Below the pieces are notes generated by a model. It saw nothing but the letters and a program-made list of their open reading frames with translations. It made no database searches and was not told the origin of the DNA. This document shows positions 9,801 through 17,539 of a stretch of 31,894 bases of DNA, piece by piece (position 1 is the first letter of the stretch; the number at the start of each line of letters is the position of its first letter). The stretch is taken from contig KN882355.1 in NCBI GenBank assembly GCA_000934455.1, forward strand, positions 129,333 to 161,226. The letters are read 5' to 3'. Source of the DNA: Apostichopus parvimensis (Eukaryota > Echinodermata > Holothuroidea > Aspidochirotida > Stichopodidae). The position numbers and the translations under genes are program-made.

Positions 9801-12800
9801 GAAGACCCAATGACGGAAGTATACCTATATTTCTTACAGTGTGCGCTACAGACATTCGTGAGTTTCAACATGTATTTGCAGCGAAAAGAGCCACTGATAT
9901 CGACGTTACACAGCAAGATACAAAGCTTCCTCCGCCAACTCGGATGTAAGTTCATGAAAGTCAATGCAATGGCGGATGTGGAGCCACGCGATGTGGACTG
10001 GGATAATGTTGACAACCAAAAGTCTGGTAAGTGCTAGCTACGTTCCCAAAAACTAAATCTACAATTCACAAGAATTGGTGAGCCACCACCGTGACAACCG
10101 GGCTGGATTTTCTTCAGGGGGCCTCTGGGCACAGTCTAATGTGGGGGCCCCTCCTACTGTCTCCAAAAGACTGGCGTAATTAACCCCAAAATAAGATTAT
10201 GAAATTTTCTAGCGCTCCTTGGCACGTGCCCATCGGGGATCGGAAATCGACTGATTTATCTGTTTATTGAGGTTTCATTTTGTGAGGGGGTCATATATCA
10301 TCGAATTGATGTACCGCTATGGGCTCACGGGTTTGGAATCTTAGTCTTTTTTGCATTTAATTTTCAAAGACTTATTCCATTTTTAGGCAGTCCTATTCAT
10401 TCTTTATCAGATATTACTCTGGAGATCGGGCCTGCGACTAAGGGACTTCTCCTAAAGTTGCTGAACGACGGTAGTGTTGCTCCGGATCAAGTAGACACAT
10501 TCTACTCTTGGGTGCGGGCCTTCTACAATAGAGCCTGGGAATATGCTCTAGAGAAACTCCCTCACAACGATCCTGTTCTTCAGAATGCCAGTTTCGTCAA
10601 CTTCGCCAACAGGAGGAATGATGACTGTAGCTTCTCCCAGGTCGAGTTCTTCGTACAGAGGTAGGTCCTTGAAATAGTCCAACTGAACTGAATGAATCAT
10701 TGATGGAACTGGATAATAACTCTGTTGATTCGCAAACCTATGCTGTTTTTGCGTATCTAGTTTGCGATGAGCTTGAGCTGTAATTGAATTATTTCAACTT
10801 GTTTTTCAACCCAGCATGTTTACCTTTTCGTTATCACCTTCTTATCAACTCAACTCTTTCCTGCAGCTGATTGTGATAATATTGTTCAAATATTATGAGA
10901 TTTAATTATTTTCAGTTCGTTCTCTGTTTGTTATATTCATAGGCACCCCAACCTGCTACCCTTCTCGGATCCAGTAAATATGAATGCTCTATGTGATGAG
11001 ATTCATGAGTATCAGCTGCTGAGGGCCGAGGATATCCCAGATTGTGCCTGGGAAGAGTTGACGATGGAGAATGCTGACTGCAGGTTGGATGCTCTCTGGT
11101 TTCACATAGGGAAATTGACATGCGGAGCTGGTGGTGAGAGGTTGAAGTTACTCTCGCAAGTAGCACGACTGGTTTTGACTTTGCCTCATTCGAACGCAGA
11201 GGAGGAGAGGGTGTTCTCACTTGTGAGAAAGAACAAAACCTGCTTCCGGCCAAACCTCGATCCAGATGAAACTCTGGGCAGCATCATAACGATCAAGTTA
11301 GCTATGGCTGGTGCACAACAACCAGTGGCAAAGATGGAGCTCCCTCCAAGTTGCTGAAGGATGCGAAGCGAGCCACATGGGCATACAACAAATCCCATTC
11401 CTCAAAGTGATACATCAGGGATTTAGGTCATTGGGATGCCATGTGGTTCCAGAGTGAATGATCTTGACATTTCCATTGCTTATCTCTCGCTTCATATGGT
11501 ATGATCATTGTTGGCATGTAAATACAAATAAACACTAATAACTCGAGTCTTTCGTTCCGTTTTTCAGTATATACTGTCTTCCCTTTTGCCATACAGTCTA
11601 TGTTCAAATCTGTGGGTCAGTCACTTGTATTTCTTAAATGTGACATCAAAATGTTTGCTGGGAATAACAGTTGCATGCTGTATTTCTCTAGCAGCAAAAC
11701 ATGTGAGCATTTCCATCTCAATTGTCACAGTAGTCAATATTGAAATGAATTTGTTGGCAACACCTGCAATTGTTGTTTCATATTTTTGCCACCCGCCAGA
11801 GGCAGAATTGATTTAGGCAGTCACGAATACTTACCAGGCCAGATTCATGTTCCACACTGTCTGGCTATTTGGTCCAGTGTGTGAGTATCATTGTCGATCT
11901 GAAGAGCCTGGATCAGCAGTAGGAATCTTTGGTTTTATCGTTAGAATAGCCTCAGTGGAAGTCATTATTTCGTTATGGCCGAACGTCATGAGGTCAACAG
12001 CTTTGGTTGAATGAATACACAAGCTTTACATTTATAGTATTCATACAAACTATGGTATCTTGAATAGCAGACATCAGTGAACCCATGGAACTCCAAGAAG
12101 GCTGCATTTTCTGAGTTCAAGATCCCAGAGGGTCGGCCAAATTTCAGCACACTCACTGCATGAGATTCATTAGCCCCATGTGCTTTTCCCGCCGATTTAC
12201 ACCATCCATACAACCGGCGGGCCTCTGGGGTGCTGTAGTACCCCATGCTGGAGTACTCCGGCCGGGAGGAGTTCAGTTCCTTAGGAATTTGGAATATCAC
12301 ATTCAAATTCAGCTCAGTGCTACTGCCCCAAAATACAGGAAGTGCTGTTTCCTGCCGCGATCAGGGCCGGGTCTGTCATACGACAATGATTTCCCTGATT
12401 GTACGCTACGCGCGCCAAACCGGTGGTCGCGCTCCGTCGTCATTTTCCACCTCTAACCCCTTGGCCCCCATCTCAAGTATTGAGGACACAGTGCAAAATT
12501 TCAGAGATTTTTTTTATTTCAAGATAGTTGGCGCAATGAAAAGAAGGACTACTACAGTCTGGATATCCTGTTATTGTATAACAACGGTCAACCGAGATGA
12601 ACCCTGAAGAACCGTCTTAAGTTTTATTCAATCTGTAACAAAAAGAAAGAACACATCCACAATTACCACAAGGTAAAATGCTAACACTGTTTGAAAAGGG
12701 AAAAATGTCACTGATCATCATCCGTGTCTCGCATCCACAATAAACACCATACTCAGAGGATATACCAATAAGCAATGACTTCGGTAATGTTATATAATCG

Positions 12801-15800
12801 ATAAACAACCAATTGACTGCATTAAAAAATGACTGCTAACTGTGCAAAAAAGTTTTAAAATGGTGTAAACACCATCAACATACCAATACAGGTAACGTGA
12901 CATACCTGGACACTGAGTCCTGTATCAATACTGACTTGAAAATTACCCTAGTACATTGGTAAACAAACGAGGACTGCTTAATTTATCCTCAAGGAAACAA
13001 CAACTCCCTAATTATCGAGCATTTTAACCCAAACCCATCACAAGATTGCCTGAACTCGAGTAATCCACAAAACAGTGAAACCTGTATGGCACACCAACTA
13101 CTCCGTACTGACAAAACAAAGATGTTAGGGACCGGTGCTACACTGAGCCCACTCCCGTGCTAGCATTTGGCTAGCTTCAACTCGATCAACGACTCGCATG
13201 ATCATTTACTAAATCCACAACACATGTCGTATCCTAACATACAAACATATATGAATTGGGGAGCAAATGTACATAAGTAACCCTCGGTAACAACCTAGCG
13301 TTATTCCCTCGACAACGAAGACTTTACAAAGCAGTTTTTGAGTAATACAAATGATTTAACACCTCAACGTCTTCTGAAAACAAACAATACTTCTTGGCAG
13401 GATAAATCAGCAACTCGTGACAGAATCAAGCCCTCGCGGGATTAATTACTGTAAAACTGACAGAGTAGGCTACGGACAAACAAGAGTTCGCCGTAGTTAA
13501 ATCGTAACTGAACTGAAGCTATCGACAAGACTCGACAACCTTCACAAACCACCGAAAACTACGGAAGCGCTGAAAACCATAGTTAGGTGAATTAAATTAA
13601 ATCAATAATAAAAGGGTTCCGAAACCCAAACTGTACAACGAAACAACATTTTGTCCTCTGGAATAAAAAAAAAATTACAATACAAATATGGAGACAGTTT
13701 AGATTCAGCTTAGATGACCCGGGAAGTGATGTTTCCGGCCATCTGAGGGGCCGTAAGATCCCAAAATTTTAGTGTACGCTTCGCGCCAACCCGTGGTGGC
13801 GCTCCGCTTAGATGGTATACGTAACCAACAGCACCAGACAATTTTCACCCGCGTTAAAACACATCTGACCGTGGCGTCTCTGAATACATGGACTTGTACT
13901 AAAACCAACGTGTCAGTTATTCTTGTTGTCATCGGCAGAGATCCGTAGCTCCCATCACCCCACCCCCCAGGAATGTCACCACCGAACATCATTTCCCCCG
14001 GTTTTACATTAGGAATATTGATAGTGAAGAACTACCATGGCATATTCCTTGAACTAGCGTGGTGGACTGAATTGGATCACGCTCAGTAGCCTAGCTGTTT
14101 CTGTCTGATGTGGGGTCAATTATTACTTTAGAAAAGCCTTCAGTGTATCGAACAAACGTATATACCCATCTCGCAGATCTTCTGGGTTCACAAACAGGGA
14201 GAATGGCAATGCAAGGAGTCAACATGCATATAGTGGTGAAAAATCCTTCAAAGAGGAGGAACGAATAATACCAACTTCGTTCAAGTAAGTTACTGCAGGC
14301 ATATGTTGGTGAATGTAATTTTGACATTGTGTTCATCACAGAGACATGGTTAAACGAAGAAATTTATGATGCAGAAGTACAGCTAGAGAATTACAGATGT
14401 TATAGAAATGATAGACAGTGTAGAAGCGGAGGAAACAATGGTTGAGCATGTTGAGAGTGACTCCTCGATTGGGGGGGGGGGGGGCTTAGGAGTTAAACAA
14501 TGAAACACTAACCCCCTGCCCCCCAAAAACAATTGCAAATTAATATGTTTAATTCATGGACATTTTGAAGCCTCCCCCCCCCCCCTTTCGTTGAACTGTA
14601 CCTGTGCAACAGTAACTTCTTGACTATATTCTTCGTGGTCAAGCATTTCTATTCTCATCATTGGGATGACAAAAGAGTATGTATGAGATGCAATGACACT
14701 GGTCTCACCTATTATTTCCTGAACAGCTGATCGGTCCAGCTGATGCTTACCGACGGCGTGAGGGTCGGTTCCCTCTCCGGACACCGTTTCGGTGGGCGTA
14801 TGACTCGCCATGTGTTGTTTGCTGAATAGCCCCGTCATCATATCGTTGACTATTTTTGATGCCTCTTGATTGTTACAGCGCCTCATGACGTTGCCCAGAC
14901 GCGTGGTCAGATCAACCTCAATGGTTGGGCTGATGAGATAGGCCGCCGTGTCTGTCGGAAAATTAAGAAACCATAAATGGAAAAAATAATCTGGGACTGG
15001 GAAAATGTGGATTGTTCCGAATTTTTCCTTTTGGTGCATGTGTATACGAAGTAAAATTTAGCACTATTTGTGATTGAAACAACTTCAATAGAATGTTGTG
15101 GATTCAGTGTAATCTGTGCACATACCTGACTGTTCTGAACGTCCTGCTCTGGTGGGGGCATGCTGGCACTGCTCTGAGGTGGCGATGGTGTCCTCGATGA
15201 ACGCAGCTCCTTCATCTCTTTCAGCAGGTCCGGTAAATCTTATGGAAAAAGTAAATAACAATGTTACAATTAAATTTGAATGCTATGGGGGAACCTGTAG
15301 GCTTATCGCGGAACACCGACCGTGATATCGTGAATGTACAGCGGCGCATGAGCGGCATCTCATCCTCAATATATGGGGGGTTGGTGGCATGACCATTATT
15401 CAAAGAAAATAATGGGAGCTTACTCTGATATCGAGAGCATGAGTAGTGGTTTTATGGTCTACCGTATGTTATGAACCTTAACTGCCACGAAAATCAGCCA
15501 ATCAGAGAATACCTTACGAGACACTGAAGAAAATTAGGTATGTGATAGATCAGGAGAAATGTGCTTTGAGAAGGATATTTCCCCTAAAATTTACCTGAGA
15601 GAAAGCTTATACAGGGAATTATTTGCAGTTTGGAGATTTCCTGGCATTTCGAATAAAATCAACAGATTGGGGGAAATATGTCCCATGGCTACAACACTAT
15701 TCAATTTCAGACTTTTCGAAAATAAATACATAATTGATTTAATCCTTTGTCCCAAAACGTACTTGTCATCAATTGAATTGTCCTTCGTAGGCTCTTGTTC

Positions 15801-17402
15801 TCCCGTCTTTCTTCTTGCTTCTCTCATCCTTCAGCTTCGCCACCTCATTTCTCAATTCCTCTACTTCTTTCTTGAGGTCTTGTATAATGATATCCTGGAA
15901 AGGATCATGGAATTGGTACGATGGTATTGGTACATGTAACGAAGCCGGTAGAAGTGATAGACAGATTTTCGCAGGGCCGAATGCACTTCAAAATTATATA
16001 GGCCCCATAGTCATCTCCTGAAACTGTCACTTCGCAATAACCTGCAGACATACGCTTCTCAAAATATTGGAATTTGAAGGATTGGCTTATAAGCCCCGCC
16101 CTCTCATAAATATTGACGAGGTATGATGACATCATAGCCTAGTATGGCTACTTGTGCCACTCCCCAGTGATGTCACCAAAGAAAGTTAGAAGTGGTTTGT
16201 AATTGCCTTGGCCTGAAGTTTGTGATATCAGTCACCAGTCTTTTCTCAAATCTTGAAAAGTAGAATTATTGTTTCAGTGTTGAAGTTTAAGTTCTCTACT
16301 TTGTTGTTTTATAATTGAGTTTTTGTGTTTCTAGTATCTACTTAAGAAGCTTTTAGTTTTAGTAAAGTGGTTTAAAGTGATAGGTTAAAAGCACCTTTGT
16401 ATGTGCATGTTTTTGGGGAAGACCTCACTCCAAGATGAATGAAGAAGTTGTGTAAATAAAGGGTGAAAATAAACATGAGCATTTCAACGTACTTCTACCG
16501 TATATTTTTGGCGTATTCCCTAACTATGTACTTTGTTTTTGTAGAAACCTTGCCGTAAACTAAGACAGATAAAACCCATCAATTTATTTGAATTGTCAAT
16601 ATCAAATTTTGACACTTATGTCTCTTTTTTATGCAATTCATAAACTTGGAATAATTGACATAAAACACTTGTTAAAGGACACATTTGGAAGACAAACACG
16701 TTAAAAGCGTCGGAAAAAAACATAAATTTGAATTTTATCAGAAGATTTAAGCAAATTGACTGAACGATTAACATCAAAATCCTATAAAAAAGACAGAATT
16801 TAGGAGTAAAATCGTCTGTTAAAAAACAGACAAACATTGTAATTTTATCAGACGATTTGGTAAATTAACATCGAAAACTTGTAAAAAGACAGAATTTAGA
16901 AGAATTTAGAATATCAGAAGAATTCAGTTAAATATACATGAGAATAATGCTAAATAAAACAGAGTTTTTATGTTAATCTATTTAACAGATTATTCTTGTA
17001 AAACATTTAACTGGAAAACTATGTAAAAAGAAAACATGACTTTTTTTTCAATCGTTTTCTGTTAATTTACAGATCTTTTTTAAACAGTGTACCAGTGGAA
17101 CACAACAGAGCATGTAGTTATAAAGAATGTTATTCAGAAAAAAAGGCATTGCCTGAAAACGCATATACAGACATCGAGACGTACGTACCTGATATCCAGA
17201 GGACTTTTACTGCGTACTTCGCCGTACCTGGCCACGGCATGGAAAGAGACCCATTCACAGGCCATCCAATTTCGACGATGTCCCGTTTGTCCCAGTCATT
17301 GTTATTGAAACAATCTACATCGATGGCGGGCGATGTTATCCATGATCGTCTCCCGATCTTTTGCTGCTTCTTCCAAACCAAATCGTAAAGTGCGAATGCC
17401 AT
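758..17402 (-). CDS. BEN-domain protein gene, spliced, with a 13.8-kb last intron
   Basis: The gene is assembled from minus-strand exons at 17402-17189, 15894-15763, 15238-15126, 14951-14709 and 879-758. BEN domains bind DNA or chromatin in metazoan nuclear repressors and adaptors, so a nuclear role is expected from the family. The first exon gives a small N-terminal domain, the middle exons a coiled coil and a Pro/Ser-rich linker, and the last two the BEN fold. The 14709/879 junction leaves one base and takes two, and reads through as the expected BEN helix pair (LDRSAVQEII, then FPIKTSSEVRGMIRQKL). Not everything fits. The coil exon meets a TGA 6 bases before its donor, and the 15126/14951 junction is off by one phase. 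Either exons are missing from my model or the gene has lesions. The last intron holds two opposite-strand genes. BEN identity is fairly sure; the full exon chain is less so. Confidence 0.6.
967..1154. mobile_element. hAT-type MITE, 188 bp
   Basis: The ends are 14-base inverted repeats, CAGGCCCGTAGCCA at 967-980 and its complement at 1141-1154, with one mismatch. They are flanked by 8-base near-identical direct repeats, AATGTGAG at 959-966 and ACTGTGAG at 1155-1162. Eight-base duplications and a CA/GG start fit hAT elements. The inside is C-tract rich and non-coding; the minus-strand frames over it are incidental. It sits about 88 bases upstream of the acceptor of the last BEN exon. Confidence 0.65.
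1163..2397. other. Intronic, AT-rich sequence without a recognised gene
   Basis: This lies inside the inferred last intron of the BEN gene. No exon was recognised on either strand. One short GC-rich spot at 1888-1903 carries AAGATGGCCGCGCCC, which resembles a YY1-type start-site motif, but only a seven-codon frame follows it. Confidence 0.45.
1888..1903 (+). promoter_or_regulatory. YY1-like motif (AAGATGGCCGC)
   Basis: One base away from the AAGATGGCGGC form known from animal promoters. It stands alone in AT-rich sequence, and the ATG within it opens only MAAPRSR before a stop, so the promoter function is a guess. Confidence 0.25.
2398..2528. repeat. CTCCCGC repeat block, with a possible transposon end at CAGTGCTGCC
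   Basis: CTCCCGCATT recurs at 2473, 2493 and 2513, an exact 20-base period. Just before it lie CACCCGCTTTGGGCGGGTG (a 9-base stem) and further CACCCGCATTTT and CTCCCGCCC copies. The block opens with CAGTGCTGCCAAGT, which looks like a hAT terminus. I found no matching far end, so the element type is open. Confidence 0.5.
2560..2895 (+). promoter_or_regulatory. CpG-rich putative promoter/5' UTR of the vertnin-like gene
   Basis: CG dinucleotides are dense here (for example around 2700-2770) compared with the AT-rich surroundings. The block ends at the ATG of the vertnin-like first exon. No TATA box was seen. The promoter role is inferred from composition and position only. Confidence 0.35.
2896..3025 (+). 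CDS. Vertnin-like exon 1
   Basis: ATG in a good context (CCAAGATG) follows a CpG-rich block. It encodes 43 codons plus one base, beginning MSSRREYFEMVCERLGGEK, then SIEGLAESASNL. It ends at GGCAG|GTAGGG. The GLAESA stretch resembles the N-terminal part of vertnin. Without a splice the frame would stop at about 3057. Confidence 0.5.
3095..3235. repeat. Cluster of TAGGCCTA-type words
   Basis: TAGGCTAGGCCTAAC, AGTAGGCCTAGGC and ATAGCCTAGGCCTAC fall within 140 bases. Related clusters occur at about 18285-18370, 19210-19235 and 29285-29305. These self-complementary words look like a genome-wide compositional habit more than a single element. Confidence 0.5.
3232..4380. other. Vertnin-like intron 1 with dispersed repeat pieces
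   Basis: GC-rich pieces at 3232-3380 and 3770-3830 share GGCTGYGCYCTTG with 6235-6255. A 12-base C tract lies at 4059-4070. No exon was recognised; the open frames here have no familiar motif. Confidence 0.45.
3796..3813. repeat. AGTGGCTGCGCCCTTGC word, copy 1
   Basis: The same 17-base word occurs at about 6237-6254, and a diverged form (GGTGGCTGTGCTCTTG) at about 3358-3375. Each copy is preceded by a C-rich GACCCC or GGACCC stretch, which points to one dispersed repeat family. Confidence 0.45.
4380..4908. other. Probable dispersed repeat in vertnin-like intron 1
   Basis: CCGTCCGTTCGTTC, then AACGTCC and TTGAAACTTGGTAGATAG look like parts of invertebrate interspersed repeats, but I see no ends. 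The last bases before exon 2 are purine-rich, so the acceptor at 4907-4908 is weak. Confidence 0.3.
4909..5307 (+). pseudogene. Vertnin-like exon 2 with OTU-like Cys motif, frameshifted
   Basis: An AG at 4907-4908 lets the exon start in phase with exon 1. The frame runs VPYRYENG..., AKLLYPDE, then MSLGNGNCFFNSVSILLTG and EIRARCALELARNYQAY. GNGNCFFNS resembles the catalytic Cys box of OTU proteases (usually GDGNC), with Asn in place of the Asp next to it. At about 5215-5225 the frame must change: the original frame ends at a TGA near 5255, while another continues as ESSPSSFIETMTETLDLTQE to a GATTACAG|GTAAAT donor at 5307. That matches how the family continues, so a small indel is likely. Confidence 0.55.
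5835..6065 (-). other. Cysteine-rich open frame, origin unknown
   Basis: The minus-strand frame contains ECNRDDDCRFGNLSC followed by three further Cys, the spacing of a small disulfide-rich domain. It is closed upstream by a TAA at about 6080 and no convincing splice sites or signal peptide were seen. It is not part of a recognised gene and may be chance. Confidence 0.2.
6237..6254. repeat. AGTGGCTGCGCCCTTGC word, copy 2
   Basis: Same 17-base word as at 3796, again downstream of a C-rich CCGACCCC stretch. It marks a second fragment of the same dispersed repeat. Confidence 0.45.
6526..6877 (+). pseudogene. Vertnin-like exon 3 with PIP-like C-terminus
   Basis: From ATG TAT TGC at 6527 the frame reads MYCSFIHMMGMVNAF, then IFSVYP, EPLQIMW and WDPNHFVPC, in the order seen in vertnin. 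Near the end, QSKLSSFLKK resembles a PCNA-interacting box (Q-x-x-L-x-x-F), with Leu in place of the second aromatic. The frame stops at a TGA at 6875-6877. A strong pyrimidine tract runs up to about 6520, but the bases before the expected exon start read GA where AG is needed, so the acceptor seems lost. A GTGAAC at about 6845 could be a donor to a further exon. Confidence 0.6.
7045..7125 (+). repeat. tRNA-like SINE head (plus strand)
   Basis: GGTTCGATTCC at 7105-7115 is a perfect B box. CGTCGAGCGG at about 7054-7063 is a plausible A box about 45 bases upstream. The stretch between has a long variable-arm look (Ser/Leu type), but the acceptor and anticodon stems do not pair well, so it is not a functional tRNA. 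The SINE body probably continues past 7125 to an end I cannot place. Confidence 0.5.
7126..7950. other. No recognised gene; basic open frame at 7665-7925
   Basis: The frame at about 7659-7925 encodes a Lys/Arg-rich low-complexity stretch (NRRKRKM, SPKKVATGKPSE) with no known domain. It could be an exon of the vertnin-like or hAT genes, but no phase-consistent splice sites were found. The rest holds nothing I recognise. Confidence 0.3.
7960..8235 (-). repeat. tRNA-derived SINE (minus strand)
   Basis: On the minus strand 8235-8164 reads as a tRNA-like head. The A box is TAGCTCAGTCGG (8227-8216) within a GCTC/GAGC D stem, and the B box is AGTTCAAATCC (8183-8173). The anticodon stem pairs only in part and the T stem poorly. 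A GC-rich body with CTCGTCCCGGGCGTTATC follows down to about 7960. The family is unknown, and the far end is approximate. Confidence 0.6.
8458..8642 (+). CDS. hAT-derived exon A
   Basis: Good pyrimidine tract and CAG at 8457, donor GTGAGT at 8643. It encodes 61 codons plus AG, with FAMADTISPLMKNIFPDSN followed by IAKSYACARTKTT, a stretch conserved upstream of the catalytic core in this hAT group. There is no start codon of its own that I trust, so earlier exons are expected. Confidence 0.65.
9158..10026 (+). pseudogene. hAT-derived exon B, catalytic core, with nonsense codon
   Basis: Acceptor CATACAG at 9157, donor GTAAGT at 10027. It starts by completing AGA with one base. GPYSLATDS is followed by TGA (9213-9215) and then NDEGISKMNPLNVRVYDVN, where related proteins usually have a residue such as Ser before Asn-Asp. 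Downstream are the second Asp (SLDIASVNM), CPCHIVHN and TRWLSL. The frame is open for 270 codons after the stop, so the change looks recent. TCA to TGA would be a single base change. Confidence 0.7.
10027..10386. other. hAT-derived intron with GC-rich repeat scrap
   Basis: About 10085-10215 has a G/C-rich stretch (GGGGGCCTCTGGGCAC, GTGGGGGCCCCTCC) that looks like a dispersed repeat inserted in the intron. Both splice sites are intact. Confidence 0.4.
10387..10660 (+). CDS. hAT-derived exon C
   Basis: Acceptor TTTTTAG at 10386, donor GTAGGT at 10661. Completes Gly across the junction, then reads SPIHSLSDITLEIGPATKG and VDTFYSWVRAFYNRAWEYA. No stop or frame change. This is the insert region between the Asp and Glu catalytic parts of hAT enzymes. 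Confidence 0.65.
10943..11357 (+). CDS. hAT-derived exon D, dimerisation domain
   Basis: Acceptor ATTCATAG at 10942; the first G completes AGG. It reads HPNLLPFSDPVNMNAL, then LPHSNAEEERVFSLVRKNK and ETLGSIITIKLAM, the hAT C-terminal dimerisation signature with the catalytic Glu, and ends at TGA 11355-11357. An AATAAA at 11527-11532 may be its polyadenylation signal. Confidence 0.7.
11527..11532 (+). terminator. Possible polyadenylation signal of the hAT-derived gene
   Basis: AATAAA about 170 bases after the stop at 11357. The spacing is reasonable, but the hexamer is common in AT-rich sequence. Confidence 0.35.
12400..12437. repeat. GC-rich dispersed repeat, copy 1
   Basis: TGTACGCTACGCGCGCCAAA followed by CCGGTGGTCGCGCTCCG matches 13771-13808 with a few differences and one short gap. 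It is a small palindrome-prone CpG-rich piece, probably from one repeat family. Confidence 0.45.
12611..13700. other. About 1.1 kb without a recognised gene
   Basis: Intronic to the BEN gene. On the minus strand GAATAAAAC occurs near 12628, a possible polyadenylation signal without an exon behind it. Otherwise AT-rich unique-looking sequence. Confidence 0.4.
13771..13808. repeat. GC-rich dispersed repeat, copy 2
   Basis: TGTACGCTTCGCGCCAA followed by CCCGTGGTGGCGCTCCG; second copy of the piece at 12400. Confidence 0.45.
14269..14442 (+). mobile_element. LINE endonuclease (APE-type) fragment
   Basis: The plus frame reads LRSSKLLQAYVG, then CNFDIVFITETWLNEEIYDA and YRCYRNDRQCRSGG. ITETWL with an upstream hydrophobic strand and a downstream RSGG is the start of the apurinic-type endonuclease of non-LTR retrotransposons (CR1/L2/jockey group). 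It is cut at both sides by a TAA at 14266 and a TGA at 14443. The 58 residues are a dead scrap, possibly of the same family as the reverse transcriptase at 24.9-26.05 kb. Confidence 0.65.
14471..14585. repeat. Opposed G14 and C12 tracts
   Basis: Fourteen Gs at 14471-14484 and twelve Cs at 14574-14585 enclose about 90 bases and could pair. Similar tracts of 10-13 occur at 4059, 23252, 28582 and 30333. Confidence 0.6.
14709..14951 (-). CDS. BEN-domain exon of the BEN gene
   Basis: Acceptor TTTTCCGACAG ends at 14952 and donor GTGAGACC starts at 14708. It encodes about 80 residues with RRCNNQEASKIVNDMMTGLF, then SKQHMASHTP and HQLDRSAVQEII. Helix, then small variable loop, then LD...V..I is the first two-thirds of a BEN domain. 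The outgoing single base joins in phase to the exon at 879. The incoming frame needs two bases (AC), which does not agree with the exon at 15126. Confidence 0.65.
15126..15238 (-). CDS. Candidate BEN-gene linker exon (Pro/Ser-rich)
   Basis: Acceptor CCATAAG, donor GTATGT. One frame reads LPDLLKEMKELRSSRTPSPP then QSSASMPPPE, a helix followed by a Pro/Ser-rich linker, common before BEN domains. It ends in phase 0, whereas the BEN exon wants phase 1. An alternative frame of the same exon is also open and would fit the phase but looks less natural. An unseen small exon or a lesion could explain it. Confidence 0.45.
15495..15514 (+). repeat. Dispersed 20-bp word containing CCAAT, copy 2
   Basis: Identical to 378-397. 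Confidence 0.5.
15763..15894 (-). CDS. Candidate BEN-gene coiled-coil exon
   Basis: Acceptor CCTTTCCAG, possible donor GTACGT. It reads DIIIQDLKKEVEELRNEVAK then LKDERSKKK, with clear heptads (I, L, V, L, V, L). A TGA at 15771-15769 falls 6 bases before the donor, so the true donor may differ or the exon is damaged. It is the only frame that makes a coil, and it does not join directly in phase with the first exon. Confidence 0.4.
15895..17188. other. BEN-gene intron, AT-rich, with degenerate tandem repeat
   Basis: No exon seen. From about 16720 to 16920 a unit of roughly 96-110 bases is repeated: AATTTTATCAGAMGATTT at 16731 and 16841, and AAAGACAGAATTTAG in each copy. Confidence 0.5.
16720..16925. 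repeat. Degenerate AT-rich tandem repeat, about 100-bp unit
   Basis: AATTTTATCA recurs exactly 110 bases apart (16731, 16841) and AGACAGAATTTAG about 96 apart (16791, 16887), with TTAACATCRAAA between in both. Two to two and a half diverged units. Confidence 0.5.
17189..17402 (-). CDS. First coding exon of the BEN gene
   Basis: ATG at 17402-17400 opens MAFALYDLVWKKQQKIGRR, then SWITSPAIDV, DIVEIGW and KYAVKVLWISG, closing on a strong donor (TATCAG|GTACGTACG). A short domain with a LV-W strand and a K-V-L-x-I-S-G end precedes the coil and BEN parts in many invertebrate BEN proteins. It is 71 codons plus one base. The plus-strand frames over it are shadows. A GC/CpG-rich stretch at about 17540-17760 lies upstream and may be its promoter. 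Confidence 0.55.
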
Positions 17403-17539
17403 ATTACAAGGAGAAAATACTGGTACGGTTGTGATTATGCTGACATTAAGTTAGTGTCAGGTATAATTGCTACAAATGGAATGTTTTTAGTTGACGCGTA
17501 TCACGAGCCCCAACATAATCACACATATTACTGCAATCG

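Larger units (their letters stand above)
8458..11357 (+). pseudogene. hAT-transposase-derived gene, four exons, one in-frame TGA
   Basis: Exons 8458-8642, 9158-10026, 10387-10660 and 10943-11357 have GT-AG borders and matching phases (2, 1, 2), giving 581 codons. The order fits a hAT transposase of the kind with a long insert domain: FPDSNIAKSYACARTKTT, LATD with the first catalytic Asp, SLDIASVNM with the second, CPCHIVHN, TRWLSLL, and the C-terminal dimerisation block SNAEEERVFSLVRKNKT holding the Glu. hAT enzymes cut and paste DNA through an RNase-H fold. The only defect found is TGA at 9213-9215, four bases after the ATD codons. The usual N-terminal zinc finger exon was not found upstream. 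No terminal repeats or 8-base duplications were found, so it could be an old immobile copy or a domesticated gene with an allelic stop. Confidence 0.75.
11358..12610. other. No recognised gene; minus-strand frame at 11986-12306
   Basis: The minus-strand frame at 11986-12306 (106 residues) starts MNVIFQIPKELNSSRPEYS and has no domain I recognise. At 12400-12437 a GC-rich word set (TGTACGCTACGCGCGCC, GGTGGTCGCGCTCCG) is repeated in diverged form at 13771-13808. Confidence 0.35.

Noticed and set aside
9500..10015. Minus-strand open frame of 171 codons
   Set aside because: Antisense shadow of hAT-derived exon B.
13705..13992. Possible last BEN exon nearer than 879 (minus strand, 13.7-13.9 kb)
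   Set aside because: A frame with YSETPRSDVF looked slightly BEN-like but stops at once and lacks the basic end; the exon at 758-879 fits far better in sequence and phase.
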